A stretch of 64,000 nt of DNA from contig CALTDI010000011.1 of the NCBI GenBank assembly GCA_943842505.1, positions 62,001 to 126,000 of the forward strand. The letters run 5' to 3'. The position numbers and the translations under genes are program-made. This document shows, one piece after another, positions 1 through 10,548 of the stretch. Positions within the stretch are counted from its first letter, which is position 1. Each line of letters starts with the position of its first letter. Below the pieces are notes generated by a model that worked only from the letters and a program-made list of their open reading frames with translations, was not told the origin of the DNA and made no database searches. The stretch comes from an uncultured Pseudomonadales bacterium (lineage in GTDB: Bacteria > Pseudomonadota > Gammaproteobacteria > Pseudomonadales > Pseudohongiellaceae).

Positions 1-108
1 ATCGGTTGCTCTTCTATGTTTTTCCTGCGTCAGCGAATCGGTTTCGGCAGCTTTTGTGTGATCGTATAAATCAAGTAACGAGTCGGCGGTATTCTGAGTG
101 CGTAGTAT

Positions 109-639
109 ATGAGTTATTCCGGAAATGTATTTCTCGTTGGCCCTATGGGTGTCGGTAAGACCACTATAGGTCGTGTTCTGGCGGATGCTCTTGGTCTAGA
201 GTTCTACGATTCGGACCGTGAGATAGAGGCGTCGACGGGCGCAGATATTCCCTGGATTTTCGATGTTGAAGGGGAGGCTGGGTTTAGAATTCGTGAAACA
301 CGCATGATCGAACAGCTAAGCCAAAAGAAGAATATTGTACTGGCTACTGGTGGCGGGGCTGTCATGTCGACGGAAAATCGCGAGTGGCTTAAGGCTCGAG
401 GTGTAGTGGTTTATCTACGAGCGCCTATTAGTCAACAGGTTGAGAGAACCAACCGCGACAAGACTCGCCCGCTTCTACAAACACCAAACCCAGAACAGAA
501 AATTCGTGAACTAATGGAAATTCGCGAGCCTCTCTATCAAGAGGTCGCCGATATGGTGGTAGATACCTACCGACGAAATCCTAAGACCGTGAGCCAGGAA
601 ATTTGCAAACAATTACGATTTGACATGGGTTGCTCGTAA
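109..639 (+). CDS. aroK: Shikimate kinase
   Basis: Phosphorylates shikimate at the 3-hydroxyl with ATP in aromatic amino-acid synthesis; cytoplasmic. The 176-aa product has a Walker A loop GPMGVGKTT (residues 11-19), a shikimate-binding DSD segment (about 34-36), the GGG motif (81-83) and a lid arginine in RPLL (about 120). Length is normal for the family. It sits 48 bp before aroB, the usual gammaproteobacterial aroK-aroB pairing. No recognisable end of a preceding gene such as pilQ is seen in the first 108 bases. Confidence 0.96.
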   Translation: MSYSGNVFLVGPMGVGKTTIGRVLADALGLEFYDSDREIEASTGADIPWIFDVEGEAGFRIRETRMIEQLSQKKNIVLATGGGAVMSTENREWLKARGVVVYLRAPISQQVERTNRDKTRPLLQTPNPEQKIRELMEIREPLYQEVADMVVDTYRRNPKTVSQEICKQLRFDMGCS

Positions 640-687
640 GAATAATAACTCTGTTGAGTTTGTCGCTTAAATTTTGGAATCAAAAAA

Positions 688-1779
688 ATGTTTACTGTAG
701 ATGTCGAACTGGGCGAAAGATCCTATCCAATATTCATAGGTCAGGGCTTGCTCGGCAAGCCGGATCTGGTTGCGCCTTTCATCGGTAAGGGCAAAGTTGT
801 TATCGTTAGTAATGACGTGGTTGCGCCACTTTACTTGGAGCAAACCAGACAACTATTTCCCGAGCTTGATGTTGCAGAAATTATTCTGCCAGATGGTGAG
901 GCGAACAAAAATCTCGATGCCATCAGTCACATCTATGACACGCTTCTCGCCGGCAAATACGATCGCAACACCCTGCTGGTAGCGCTTGGTGGCGGTGTCG
1001 TTGGCGATATCACAGGTTTTGCTGCCGCGACTTATCTGCGCGGAATTAACTTCATACAGATCCCTACTACGGTGTTGGCCCAGGTCGACTCATCTGTCGG
1101 TGGCAAGACTGGCGTTAATCATCCCCTGGGCAAGAATATGATCGGTGCGTTCTATCAGCCTCGCTGTGTCCTTGCAGATACCGACGTTCTGACAACGCTG
1201 CCGCTGCGCGAGGTGAAGGCTGGGCTGGCTGAAGTCATCAAATATGGCCTTGTCTATGATGCGCCGTTTTTTGACTGGCTGGCGGAAAACAGTAAGGGAA
1301 TTGGTGAGTCAGATTCGGCACTGCTGTCGCAGACAATTAAGACCTGTTGTGAGATCAAGGCGGCTATTGTGGCCAAAGACGAAAAAGAGTCAGGTGTTCG
1401 CGCGCTTCTTAATCTGGGTCACACCTTCGGTCACGCCATCGAAACGGCTAGTGGCTATGGCAATTGGTTGCACGGCGAAACCGTAGCTATGGGAATGACC
1501 ATGGCGGCGGACCTATCCCGCAGACTGGGCTGGATAGAGCCGAATGTGGCACTGCGAATTCGCTCGGTTTTAGAAGAAAATTTTGGTATGCCAGTGCTGC
1601 CTCCGGCCGATATATCAGTAGAGCAATATTTGGATTTAATGTTGTCAGACAAGAAGGCTGAATCGGGCAAAATCAGGTTTGTTTTGCTTAGGGCGATAGG
1701 GCAAGGGGTGGTTGAAGGCGATATTGCGCCTGCATTGCTCGAAGAAACCCTGACTTCTGGAGACAACCTCTGTAGATAG
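688..1779 (+). CDS. aroB: 3-dehydroquinate synthase
   Basis: Converts DAHP to 3-dehydroquinate using NAD and a divalent metal; second step of the shikimate pathway. The 363-aa product has the NAD-binding GGGVVGD motif (101-107), the conserved segment starting IPTTVLAQVDSS (from about 125), and metal-ligand segments AEVIKYG, NLGHTFGHA and LHGE. Full family length. It lies between aroK and the SPOR protein gene, 14 bp before the latter, so the three genes are probably co-transcribed. Confidence 0.96.
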   Translation: MFTVDVELGERSYPIFIGQGLLGKPDLVAPFIGKGKVVIVSNDVVAPLYLEQTRQLFPELDVAEIILPDGEANKNLDAISHIYDTLLAGKYDRNTLLVALGGGVVGDITGFAAATYLRGINFIQIPTTVLAQVDSSVGGKTGVNHPLGKNMIGAFYQPRCVLADTDVLTTLPLREVKAGLAEVIKYGLVYDAPFFDWLAENSKGIGESDSALLSQTIKTCCEIKAAIVAKDEKESGVRALLNLGHTFGHAIETASGYGNWLHGETVAMGMTMAADLSRRLGWIEPNVALRIRSVLEENFGMPVLPPADISVEQYLDLMLSDKKAESGKIRFVLLRAIGQGVVEGDIAPALLEETLTSGDNLCR

Positions 1780-1793
1780 GCAGTGTAGAGGCT

Positions 1794-3473
1794 ATGAATA
1801 AATATACGCAGTGGCTGGGTCTCGATTTCGATCCCTTTGTGCCGAGTTCGTCCAGTCGCGATTTCTATTGCAGTGGTGATCGACAGCAACTGCTAGATCA
1901 GATCGTGGAGTTCTCGCTCTACAGCAATGCGATGATAGCCGTTACCGGTCCCTTAGGTGCGGGTAAGACGACTCTTGCTACAAACTTCTGTGAGCGATTT
2001 GCCGACGAGGCAGTCTGTGTCAGAGTGGCTGCCACCTTGTTCATGAATCAGGGGCAATTCCTCGACTCACTACAATCCTCCCTATCGTTTAAGCCGGCAG
2101 CTGGATTAGACACTGAGTTCGCAATAAATCAGATCTGTCAGTATGCGGCAGAGTTGGACCTGGAAGCTCGCTCGCTGATCATTATCATAGATGATGCCCA
2201 TGAGCTTAGCGCTGAAGTCTTGCAATTGCTCATCAAGCTTCTGGATAGCTGCGTCGATTCGAGTATTCATGCGCTGTTGTTCGGAGAAAACCAACTCGAC
2301 AATCTGCTGCAAAATACGCTTACGGCCGAAGCCCAGGATCGACTTGCAGTATTTCCTCTGGATGGTTTTGCCAGCGAAGAGACTTATGAATATGTTGGCT
2401 TCAAATTGGCGGCGGCAGGATTTACCAAAGAGATGCCGCTTGAAGGTGGCGTCGTGGGTGCGATCCATAATGCATCCCACGGTATGCCCGGTGCTATCAA
2501 TGGCTTGATAGCGAATGCGCTAAATGCGGCAGCGCCCGCAGTAGCAGCAGCTCCAGTGCCATTTTTTGAGGCGCCGACGGCAGTGGTGGATGAGTTTGAT
2601 GACATCGAAGAGTTTGGCCCGCTCACCAGTGGTGAGAGATTTGCCGGAATAGATGAGATTGAGCAGTTCGAAGGATTGCACGCAACGGAAAGACTCCAAG
2701 ACGACGACGAAGATGGAGCTGCTGATATGCAGCTAACGTGGCTTGCAGGTGTTCAGCCCAGGTATTTGGGCGCCGCCGCGATACTGCTTGTGTTGCTTAC
2801 CGGTACGCTTCTTTTCTGGGATGCTAGCCCACGTGTCACCGAGTCACTGCCCATACCTGTTGCTATAGCGCCCGTTGCCGTACCTCCAGTGCAAGATGAA
2901 CCGGAGGCGATCTCCGCGGGTATTGCGCAGACGCCGGCACCTGTCACAGTGGTTGCCGCCGCCGCTGACGCAGCAATTGCGGCAACGGCAAGCCCGGCTT
3001 CAGCACCGGTCGATGCGATTATTGCTGAAGCTGTTAGCGTTGAAGAGGATGAGCCCGTGCAGGTTGCTGCGCAAGAGGCAGTCGCAAACGTAGTCGAGCA
3101 AGTGGCTGAGGTGCCGGTATTGGAAGCACCGCCGGTGCTAGCTGAGGCCTCTGCATTCGAGGAGCTTCTGTTGCAGGAGGCGCCAGAGAGCTTTGCTGTC
3201 CAGTTATCGGCTTCGCGTTCGGAGCCTAATATCAGCGCGTTTGTCGGACAATTGTCAGGTAATCAGCCGGTCGGCTACTTCGAGACGCGTCATCAAGGCG
3301 GGCCTTGGTTTGTTGCAGTGCTTGCCCCTTTCTCCGATCGAGATCAGGCCACGCGAGCTATCTCTGCATTGCCAGAGAAGATGCGATCGAATCAGCCATG
3401 GATTAGATCGCTTGCCGGGATTCAAACGGACATCCGGGAACAATTGAGTTCCAAACTCGTATCAGCGAAGTAA
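1794..3473 (+). CDS. damX: DamX-like cell-division protein: AAA ATPase plus SPOR domain
   Basis: A 559-aa membrane protein. The N-terminus is an ExeA-like AAA ATPase with Walker A GPLGAGKTT (52-60) and a Walker B-like IIIIDDAHE. One transmembrane helix (about 325-342) separates it from an Ala/Pro/Val-rich linker and a C-terminal SPOR domain (about 460-545) that in this family binds denuded septal peptidoglycan. Topology suggests a cytoplasmic ATPase and a periplasmic SPOR domain. Position directly after aroB matches damX in other gammaproteobacteria. The role of the ATPase half is inferred from the family only. Confidence 0.88.
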   Translation: MNKYTQWLGLDFDPFVPSSSSRDFYCSGDRQQLLDQIVEFSLYSNAMIAVTGPLGAGKTTLATNFCERFADEAVCVRVAATLFMNQGQFLDSLQSSLSFKPAAGLDTEFAINQICQYAAELDLEARSLIIIIDDAHELSAEVLQLLIKLLDSCVDSSIHALLFGENQLDNLLQNTLTAEAQDRLAVFPLDGFASEETYEYVGFKLAAAGFTKEMPLEGGVVGAIHNASHGMPGAINGLIANALNAAAPAVAAAPVPFFEAPTAVVDEFDDIEEFGPLTSGERFAGIDEIEQFEGLHATERLQDDDEDGAADMQLTWLAGVQPRYLGAAAILLVLLTGTLLFWDASPRVTESLPIPVAIAPVAVPPVQDEPEAISAGIAQTPAPVTVVAAAADAAIAATASPASAPVDAIIAEAVSVEEDEPVQVAAQEAVANVVEQVAEVPVLEAPPVLAEASAFEELLLQEAPESFAVQLSASRSEPNISAFVGQLSGNQPVGYFETRHQGGPWFVAVLAPFSDRDQATRAISALPEKMRSNQPWIRSLAGIQTDIREQLSSKLVSAK

Positions 3474-3530
3474 GCCCTTCAATAATCACCCAGAAATGCC
3501 AGTCGGGGCCTAATTTGAATTGGGCCTCGA

Positions 3531-3558
3531 TTGTGAATAAATGCGGCTCGTGTAAAAT
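3531..3558 (+). promoter_or_regulatory. Candidate sigma70 promoter for hemE
   Basis: TTGTGA (3531-3536) and TAAAAT (3553-3558) are separated by 16 bases, with TG just before the -10 (extended -10). It lies about 95 bases upstream of the hemE start in the 183-bp gap after damX. Confidence 0.35.
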
Positions 3559-3656
3559 TGTCCCCCTTTTTCGGCCCAGTAGATGAACTCAGGCTCTCGT
3601 GAGTCTGACCGTGGTATGGGTTGAAGTGATAACACTAGATTAAAAGTGAGCGAGCT

Positions 3657-4718
3657 GTGACCTTAAAGAACGATCGACTATTGAAAGCGCTGCTCGGTGA
3701 GCCGGTGGATGTGACTCCCGTTTGGATGATGCGACAGGCTGGGCGATATCTGCCAGAGTACCGTGCTACCCGAAAGCAGGCGGGCGACTTCTTAACGCTT
3801 TGTAAAACGCCAGAGCTAGCCTGTGAAGTTACTATGCAGCCACTGCGTCGCTATGCATTTGATGCGGCAATTTTATTCTCAGATATTCTTACCATTCCCG
3901 ATGCGCTGGGGCAGGGCTTATATTTTGCCGAGGGTGAGGGACCAAAATTTCGCAAGGTTATTCGCTCGGCGAAAGATGTGGAGCAATTGCCCGAGGTGAA
4001 TATCGCCGATGAATTGTCTTATGTGACCGATGCTGTGTCTGTGATTCGCAAAGAACTGAACGGCTCGGTGCCCTTGATTGGCTTTTCTGGAAGCCCATGG
4101 ACATTGGCTACTTATATGATCGAAGGCGGAGGCAGCAAGGATCATCGCATCTCTAAACAATTCATGTATGACAATCCCGAGGCTATGCATCTACTGCTAG
4201 ATAAGCTGGCTGATGCTGTTTCCGATTACCTGAATGCGCAGATTCGTGCCGGTGCCCAAGCCGTGCAGATATTCGATACATGGGGTGGAGCTCTAAGCAA
4301 CAATGCCTACAGGACATTCTCCCTGGCCTATATGACGAAGATCGTCGGCAATTTGCTCAGAGAGAGTGAAGGTCGTCGCGTGCCGGTGATCCTGTTTACG
4401 AAGAATGGCGGGCAGTGGCTAGAGTCGATCGCCGACTCGGGCTGTGATGCTATTGGCCTGGACTGGACTACTGAAATTGGTGATGCGAGAGCGAGAGTCG
4501 GTAATCGGGTTGCCCTGCAGGGAAATATGGATCCCACCATACTCTATGCATCCGGCTCAGTGATACGCGAAGAAGTGGCGACCATATTGAAGAGCTTTGG
4601 CTCGGGTGAAGGCCATGTGTTCAATCTTGGTCATGGCATCACGCCTGAGGTGAACCCGGATAATGTCTCCCATTTCGTCGAGGCGGTCCATGAACTCTCC
4701 GAGCAATACCACCAGTAG
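3657..4718 (+). CDS. hemE: Uroporphyrinogen decarboxylase
   Basis: Removes the four acetate carboxyls of uroporphyrinogen III to give coproporphyrinogen III in haem synthesis. The 353-aa product has the signature [10 protein letters not shown] near the N-terminus (about 26-35) and the second signature around [19 protein letters not shown]. Length is typical. The start is GTG; the ribosome-binding site is weak. The 3' end overlaps the folK start by about 29 bases, suggesting translational coupling. Confidence 0.96.
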   Translation: MTLKNDRLLKALLGEPVDVTPVWMMRQAGRYLPEYRATRKQAGDFLTLCKTPELACEVTMQPLRRYAFDAAILFSDILTIPDALGQGLYFAEGEGPKFRKVIRSAKDVEQLPEVNIADELSYVTDAVSVIRKELNGSVPLIGFSGSPWTLATYMIEGGGSKDHRISKQFMYDNPEAMHLLLDKLADAVSDYLNAQIRAGAQAVQIFDTWGGALSNNAYRTFSLAYMTKIVGNLLRESEGRRVPVILFTKNGGQWLESIADSGCDAIGLDWTTEIGDARARVGNRVALQGNMDPTILYASGSVIREEVATILKSFGSGEGHVFNLGHGITPEVNPDNVSHFVEAVHELSEQYHQ

Positions 4719-5226
4719 TGCCGTAAAAATTGCCCTGGTGAGCCTGGGGTCGAATCTAGCTCTTGGGGATCGTTCTCCCGAAGAGCTGGTGTTGTCCGCG
4801 ATGGACCGCCTGCGTCAGATCAGTATTGATTCCCGCGGCTCGTCCCTGTATGTAAGCGAGCCGCAAGACTGTCCGCCCGGGTCTGCCGACTTCATCAATG
4901 CCGCAATGGAATTGCAGGTCGAGGCTTCGACTACGGCGCTAGACCTATTAGCGCTTCTGCAGCAGATAGAAACCGAATTTGGTCGACAGCGTGGCGGCGA
5001 GCGCAATCAGGCTCGTACGCTAGATGTCGATCTTATTTCTTATGATAATCAAACACTTGAAAGCACTGTGCTCACTCTGCCACACCCTCGAGCAGCGCAG
5101 AGAAAGTTCGTGCTCATGCCGCTCGCGCAGATCAGCCCAACAACAATCTTGCCCGGGCAATCTGCCAGCATGATTCAACTACTTGGCAGCCTGCCAGATC
5201 AAGACAATGTTCAACTGCTGGCTTGA
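4690..5226 (+). CDS. folK: 2-amino-4-hydroxy-6-hydroxymethyldihydropteridine pyrophosphokinase
   Basis: Transfers pyrophosphate from ATP to 6-hydroxymethyl-7,8-dihydropterin, the step before dihydropteroate synthase. The N-terminal SLGSNL motif and the later [11 protein letters not shown] and LPHPR segments are diagnostic of HPPK. The ATG at 4690 is chosen because GAGG lies 6-7 bases upstream; an in-frame ATG at 4663 would add nine residues and lacks a good ribosome-binding site. It overlaps hemE out of frame. FolP is encoded separately at 18.8 kb. Linkage of folK to hemE instead of panB is less usual. Confidence 0.92.
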   Translation: MNSPSNTTSSAVKIALVSLGSNLALGDRSPEELVLSAMDRLRQISIDSRGSSLYVSEPQDCPPGSADFINAAMELQVEASTTALDLLALLQQIETEFGRQRGGERNQARTLDVDLISYDNQTLESTVLTLPHPRAAQRKFVLMPLAQISPTTILPGQSASMIQLLGSLPDQDNVQLLA

Positions 5227-5456
5227 TTAAGATAAGTTATTGATAATAAACAATTAATTTTTCTATACGGGCGGCGAGCGAAGCGCCTTCTGTTGCGTCA
5301 GCCTTGGGCAGGGCCCAAATCATTAGGCAATAAATCAATTCTAATCGCCCTGCGATGGTGCTAAAATTTTAGAGTTAATTGAGGAGCCAGTTTTTGGTCC
5401 CGACAATTTGCCTGGTTGACCTTCGATGAGCTGGGCTGTTGGGATAAAGTAGAAAT

Positions 5457-6389
5457 ATGAAAATTAACCGTCCACATCATGCGCCTGCAGTGACAAGTTC
5501 ATTGCTTCTCGGAATAGCCTTTCTGGGCTCTTCCGCTATGGCTCAGGATAGTTACTCCTTCATCGACGGGCAGACTACTAATCAGCCGGCCAGCGCTATT
5601 TTTCGCATCGCGCCAAGCTCCATCCTGAATGAGCAGGCTCCTATGCTAAGTATCGCTAGAAGCGTCGAGCAGAAAGACTTCGAAGGGGCTGTGGTAGATG
5701 AAGCCTTGAGCTTTAACCTGGGCATGCAGATTGAGCCTATAGCGGGTCTGAATGTGACCGCCGATGCCTGGAGCCTGCAAATTGATGAGGCACCGGTAGT
5801 AAGCACCGCTAACAATTGGCAGGGTGGACTTTCAAGCCTCTATCTAGAAGATTCCACGATTAATGAATTCAATATCGACAATCCGCTGCTGAGTAGCAAT
5901 GTCGATACTAATGGATTTGACTTGGGCGCCTCCTACGTTTGGGATACGAACCGCTTCGGTCAGTTTACGCTTAGCTCAACAACTACCTATGTCCAGGAGT
6001 TTGAGAATAAGGGTGCGCTTTTAGACTTCGTTACACCTGATCTGTCGGATATGGATGAGATGCTGGTCAGTCCGGAATTGCAGAGCAGCCTAATGCTGAG
6101 CTGGCAGTTCGGTAATCACACGGCTAGCGCCATTACCAACTACTTTGATTCCTTTAAAGATATTAGTGAATTGAACATGGACGAAATCAACGAGCTTGTC
6201 GACGATATCACCACCTACGATTTGGAATACGGCTATAGCGTTAAAACTGGCTCGAAAGATAGGGCCATTATCTCCTTCGGTATTCGCAATATATTCGATG
6301 AGAAGACTGCGCAGATTCTAAATTCGACTACCCGCATACTCGATCAGAATGGCCGCGTGGCCTACGGCTCCATCAAGTATCAGTTCTAA
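5457..6389 (+). CDS. Short outer-membrane barrel resembling the C-terminal half of a TonB-dependent receptor
   Basis: The 310-aa product has a signal peptide ending near SSAMAQ (about residue 29). The rest reads like the last strands of a TonB-dependent receptor: a LGMQIEPIAGLNVTADAW strand pair, LGASYVWDTN, alternating aromatic strands, IRNIFDEKTA and a terminal SIKYQF ending in Phe. There is no plug domain, no TonB box and no N-terminal half of the barrel, although it has its own signal peptide. It could be a dedicated small porin-like protein or a remnant fused to a signal sequence. The 230-bp upstream gap is AT-rich without a clear regulatory motif. Confidence 0.65.
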   Translation: MKINRPHHAPAVTSSLLLGIAFLGSSAMAQDSYSFIDGQTTNQPASAIFRIAPSSILNEQAPMLSIARSVEQKDFEGAVVDEALSFNLGMQIEPIAGLNVTADAWSLQIDEAPVVSTANNWQGGLSSLYLEDSTINEFNIDNPLLSSNVDTNGFDLGASYVWDTNRFGQFTLSSTTTYVQEFENKGALLDFVTPDLSDMDEMLVSPELQSSLMLSWQFGNHTASAITNYFDSFKDISELNMDEINELVDDITTYDLEYGYSVKTGSKDRAIISFGIRNIFDEKTAQILNSTTRILDQNGRVAYGSIKYQF

Positions 6390-6463
6390 GTAAGACCCTT
6401 CTTCCTTCCGCGTTAAATCTCGCAACAGACGAGAAAATCTTGTCTTGAGTATTTTTTTGGCCC

Positions 6464-6490
6464 AAAAAAACCCCGACAAGAATCGGGGTT
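6464..6490 (-). terminator. Rho-independent terminator of comF
   Basis: Eight-base stem AACCCCGA (6469-6476) / TCGGGGTT (6483-6490) with a 6-nt loop. Read on the minus strand it is followed by seven T (complement of 6464-6470). It lies about 180 bp past the comF stop codon. Confidence 0.85.
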
Positions 6491-6667
6491 AAGTCTGCTC
6501 TAAATAATAATAAAACTCGGAATGTTCAGCCCGCAATAGGCGACTGAGGAGAGTCATGCCATAGTGTGCAAATTATAGGCTGTGGCCTTGTGTGAGATGT
6601 GTTCCTAATCACAATTAGGGCCGATAGGTAGTCTCGGCCCTATAAAACGTGGGCTTTTCCTGTCCTG

Positions 6668-7399
6668 TCAGCCCTGACGGCTGGCGCGGGCAAGACACCA
6701 CACGTCTATTTGGCAGTCCTGCTGTGCGCGTATCAGTCTTGAGATCGCCTCACTAGTCGCCATGGTGGTAACTACATCATCGACCAAGGCGATGTGAGAA
6801 ATATCCTTTAGTGCCTCCGCGTGGGAAAGAGCGAAGGCGCCACGCAGGTTCGATTTTCTGGCGTCGGCCGAGTTCATGGAGGTCTGCGCTTGAGTGCTGC
6901 GAATTTTCTTTAGAACCGAATAGGCGGTGGTGACCCCGCAGTGGCTGGAAAGCACCCTGCAGATTTCATCGCTCTGATTGAACCCCCGCCTTCGTAATCG
7001 CTTTTTATGCAGTGGCACTGGCAGGAGTAGTTGCGGTTTGCCGGTGCCACTATAGTGTGCGTTGAACGCTCTGGATAAGACCCGCGAAAGTGAGTAACCG
7101 ATATCGAAGCGCGCCGAAAATTTAAAATTACCGACTAGTTTGTTGATTGGCGAGGCATAAGGGAATGCGGCCCTGCAGCTATCGAATGTCGGTGCAGATA
7201 GCAGGCAGCAGCTGCACAGAGATGCGTAGCTCAGTCTGCCCTTCAGTTCTACACCACAGCATTGGCAGCATTCGCCAAGTTTAGGAAGAGCGAGTTCGCA
7301 TTCTTCGCAGAGACTGTAATCTCGTCCTGATGCTTGCTGGCAGACGATACAGGCGACGGGAAGTGCGCAGCGTAGTGTCTGCAATAGCTTACTAAACAT
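6668..7399 (-). CDS. comF: ComF-family phosphoribosyltransferase-like protein
   Basis: ComF-type protein, needed in naturally competent bacteria for handling incoming single-stranded DNA and of unclear biochemical role elsewhere. The 243-aa product has an N-terminal cysteine-rich putative zinc site (CIVC, CEEC, CQCC pairs within residues 15-50) and a C-terminal PRTase fold with the PRPP loop ALVDDVVTT. Length fits the ComF/GntX group. It is a single minus-strand gene with its own terminator, divergent from the acyl-CoA dehydrogenase gene. Confidence 0.88.
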   Translation of the reverse strand: MFSKLLQTLRCALPVACIVCQQASGRDYSLCEECELALPKLGECCQCCGVELKGRLSYASLCSCCLLSAPTFDSCRAAFPYASPINKLVGNFKFSARFDIGYSLSRVLSRAFNAHYSGTGKPQLLLPVPLHKKRLRRRGFNQSDEICRVLSSHCGVTTAYSVLKKIRSTQAQTSMNSADARKSNLRGAFALSHAEALKDISHIALVDDVVTTMATSEAISRLIRAQQDCQIDVWCLARASRQG

Positions 7400-7506
7400 G
7401 TTTGCTTTCCGATTTCGACTTCACTCTCTGTCTAAGTTTAGACGGCGTAACCAGAAACCCGGCATTTGTGCTCAATTGTGCAGTACCTGTTGTGCGCCGC
7501 TTCCCC

Positions 7507-7512
7507 TATAAT
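7507..7512 (+). promoter_or_regulatory. Candidate -10 element (TATAAT) for the acyl-CoA dehydrogenase gene
   Basis: A consensus TATAAT lies 39 bases upstream of the ATG at 7551. The -35 region at 16-18 bp spacing is poor, so promoter assignment rests on the -10 alone. Confidence 0.4.
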
Positions 7513-7550
7513 CACGCCTCGATGTTTAAAATTTGTTGGGGAACAAAGAA

Positions 7551-9347
7551 ATGGCCGCTTATAGAGCTCCGTTAAAAGATATTCAGTTTCTACTAAACGA
7601 TGTGTTCGATGTGGGGCAGCTGTTTGCGAGCATGCCCGACACGGCAGAGGTTACGGAAGATTTGATTTCTGCCATCGTGGAGGAGGCGGGAAAGATAGCG
7701 GAAGGTTTGCTCGCTCCTATAAATCAAAGCGGCGATCAGGAATCCTGTCACTTTGTCGATGGCACCGTTACTACTCCCAAGGGTTTTAAAGAGGCCTATA
7801 AGGCCTATGCCGAAGGCGGATGGTCTAGCCTCACTGGTGATGTCAATTACGGTGGGCAGGGCATGCCTAAAATGTTATCTGCGGTAATCGAGGAAATGTC
7901 GTTTGCCGCTAATTCATCTTTCGCCCTGTACACGATTCTCAATACGGGCGCGACCTTGACTCTGAGCAGCCACGGCAGCGATGAGTTAAAGAAGCGCTAC
8001 CTGCCTAAGATGTATGCGGGTACATGGACCGGCACCATGTGTCTCACAGAGCCCCACGCGGGTACTGACCTGGGCATGATAAAGAGCAAGGCAGTAGCGC
8101 AGGCGGATGGTAGTTATTTAATTACGGGCACAAAAATTTTTATTACCGCCGGAGAGCATGATCTCACCGAGAATATTATTCACCTGGTGTTGGCCAAACT
8201 CCCCGACGCTCGCCCTGGCGCTAGAGGCATCTCTTTGTTCCTGGTGCCGAAGTTTCAAGTCGATGACTCGGGAGAATTAAACGGCATACGCAACGGTGTA
8301 GCCTGTGGTTCGATCGAGCACAAGATGGGTATAAAGGCATCGGCAACCTGCGTTATGAATTTTGACTCGGCGGTGGGCTATTTGGTCGGCGAAGCGAATA
8401 ACGGCCTCGCGCATATGTTTACTATGATGAACTATGAGCGTTTATCGATGGGCCTGCAGGGTAACGGCCTGGCTGACAGCTCGTATCAGATTGCGGCAGA
8501 GTATGCGAAGGAGAGAGTGCAGGGTAGAGCTGCTACGGGGCCGCAGCTACCTGATCAGAATGCTGATCCGATTTTGGTACATCCCGATGTGCGAAGAATG
8601 CTGTTGACGATGCGGGCCAATATTCTGGGAGGGCGAGCCTTGTCACTGTATGCGGCGAGTCAATTAGACATCTCTCGCTTTCATCCCGATGTGGCCCAGC
8701 GAGCTAAGGCCGAAAAATTGGTGGCATTACTTATACCCGTGCAGAAAGCCTATTGCACCGACCGTGGCTTCGAAGCCTGTGTGTTGGGTCAGCAGGTGTT
8801 GGGTGGACACGGCTATGTGGCCGAGTGGGGCCTGGAGCAGAATGTTCGCGATGCACGAATCGCTCAGATTTACGAAGGTGCGAATGGAGTGCAGGCGCTT
8901 GACCTTATGGGTCGCAAGACCGTACGCGCAAAAGGGGAGTTACTCGACATCCTGTCCGGCGAGATCGATGAGTTCGTTGCCAGTCAGATCGATGCGCAGT
9001 CGATGAAGCCCTACCTGGATGCCCTACACAAGTGCCGCGAACGTCTGGCAGAAGCTACCTCTATAGTGCTGGCCAGAAGCAGTGAAGATCCTAACGAGAT
9101 TGGCGCGGCCTCCTATAGCTATATGGAGCTAATGGGTCTTACGCTCTATTGCTTCATGTGGGCGCGTATATTGGCGGCAGTCAATGGGGGTAGTGGCACT
9201 GCTGGCTTTGATGCGAGCTATGCTGACTCCCTAGTCAAAATAGGACAGTTCTTTATGCAAAGATTATTACCGCGAGGCGAATCCTTGTTGGCTGAAATTG
9301 CGAGTGGCGCGGAAACGCTAATGGCGATGGACGCGGAGCAGTTCTAA
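7551..9347 (+). CDS. Long-type acyl-CoA dehydrogenase (DmdC/FadE-like)
   Basis: FAD-dependent alpha,beta-dehydrogenation of an acyl-CoA. The 598-aa product is longer than the classical 380-aa enzymes and fits the DmdC-like group with an extra C-terminal domain. FAD and substrate motifs MCLTEPHAGTDLG and KIFITAGEHD are present, and the catalytic glutamate lies in QIYEGANGVQALDL. The start is the ATG at 7551 with GGGGA eight bases upstream; an upstream in-frame TTG at 7533 lacks such a site. Substrate (methylmercaptopropionyl-CoA or another acyl-CoA) cannot be decided; no dmdB or dmdD neighbour is seen. Confidence 0.88.
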   Translation: MAAYRAPLKDIQFLLNDVFDVGQLFASMPDTAEVTEDLISAIVEEAGKIAEGLLAPINQSGDQESCHFVDGTVTTPKGFKEAYKAYAEGGWSSLTGDVNYGGQGMPKMLSAVIEEMSFAANSSFALYTILNTGATLTLSSHGSDELKKRYLPKMYAGTWTGTMCLTEPHAGTDLGMIKSKAVAQADGSYLITGTKIFITAGEHDLTENIIHLVLAKLPDARPGARGISLFLVPKFQVDDSGELNGIRNGVACGSIEHKMGIKASATCVMNFDSAVGYLVGEANNGLAHMFTMMNYERLSMGLQGNGLADSSYQIAAEYAKERVQGRAATGPQLPDQNADPILVHPDVRRMLLTMRANILGGRALSLYAASQLDISRFHPDVAQRAKAEKLVALLIPVQKAYCTDRGFEACVLGQQVLGGHGYVAEWGLEQNVRDARIAQIYEGANGVQALDLMGRKTVRAKGELLDILSGEIDEFVASQIDAQSMKPYLDALHKCRERLAEATSIVLARSSEDPNEIGAASYSYMELMGLTLYCFMWARILAAVNGGSGTAGFDASYADSLVKIGQFFMQRLLPRGESLLAEIASGAETLMAMDAEQF

Positions 9348-9363
9348 GAAGCTGGGTTGTATT

Positions 9364-9393
9364 GAGTGGCTAGATTAGCCACTCTACATTTTT
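9364..9393 (+). terminator. Probable terminator after the acyl-CoA dehydrogenase gene
   Basis: Perfect nine-base stem GAGTGGCTA (9364-9372) / TAGCCACTC (9376-9384) with a 3-nt loop, followed by TACATTTTT. The T-tract is interrupted. Confidence 0.6.
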
Positions 9394-9474
9394 CGCGAAC
9401 TGTGAAGCGTATTGATTCAGGTCTTCGTCTCTCTCGCCTACAAGTATCATGTTGCCCTTTTCCTTGAGGTTTAG

Positions 9475-10332
<858 letters not shown>

Positions 10333-10401
10333 TGGGGAAACGGGAGGTGCCTTAATTTTTTTACATCTTTGCGCATTTTCACTCAGTTCGGCATAGACAA
10401 G

Positions 10402-10512
10402 ATGGGCCTAGTATCTATAAAATACTTGCTCAGTATGTTGGATACTGTAACCCTAGCGAATTATCAAAAATGCGGAGTGAAGAGATTCTTCATTCCGCTT
10501 TTTTTCGCCTGA
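10402..10512 (+). other. Possible 36-aa leader ORF spanning the pre-carA hairpin
   Basis: An ATG at 10402 opens a short frame ending at TGA (10510-10512) that runs through the terminator-like hairpin before carA. Its product would begin MGLVSIKYLL and end FIPLFFA. There is no strong ribosome-binding site, and its codons are not obviously enriched for arginine. It could be a leader peptide for attenuation or chance. Confidence 0.2.
10472..10505 (+). terminator. Terminator or attenuator between dapB and carA
   Basis: Twelve-base stem GCGGAGTGAAGA (10472-10483) / TCTTCATTCCGC (10487-10498) with one G-U pair and a 3-nt loop, followed by seven T. It ends 43 bases before the carA start. It either terminates dapB transcripts or attenuates carAB. 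A smaller hairpin CAGTAT/ATACTG lies just upstream (about 10431-10447). Confidence 0.85.
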
Positions 10513-10548
10513 AATTCATAGAATACTGAGAATAGTGTAGGAGTAAAA

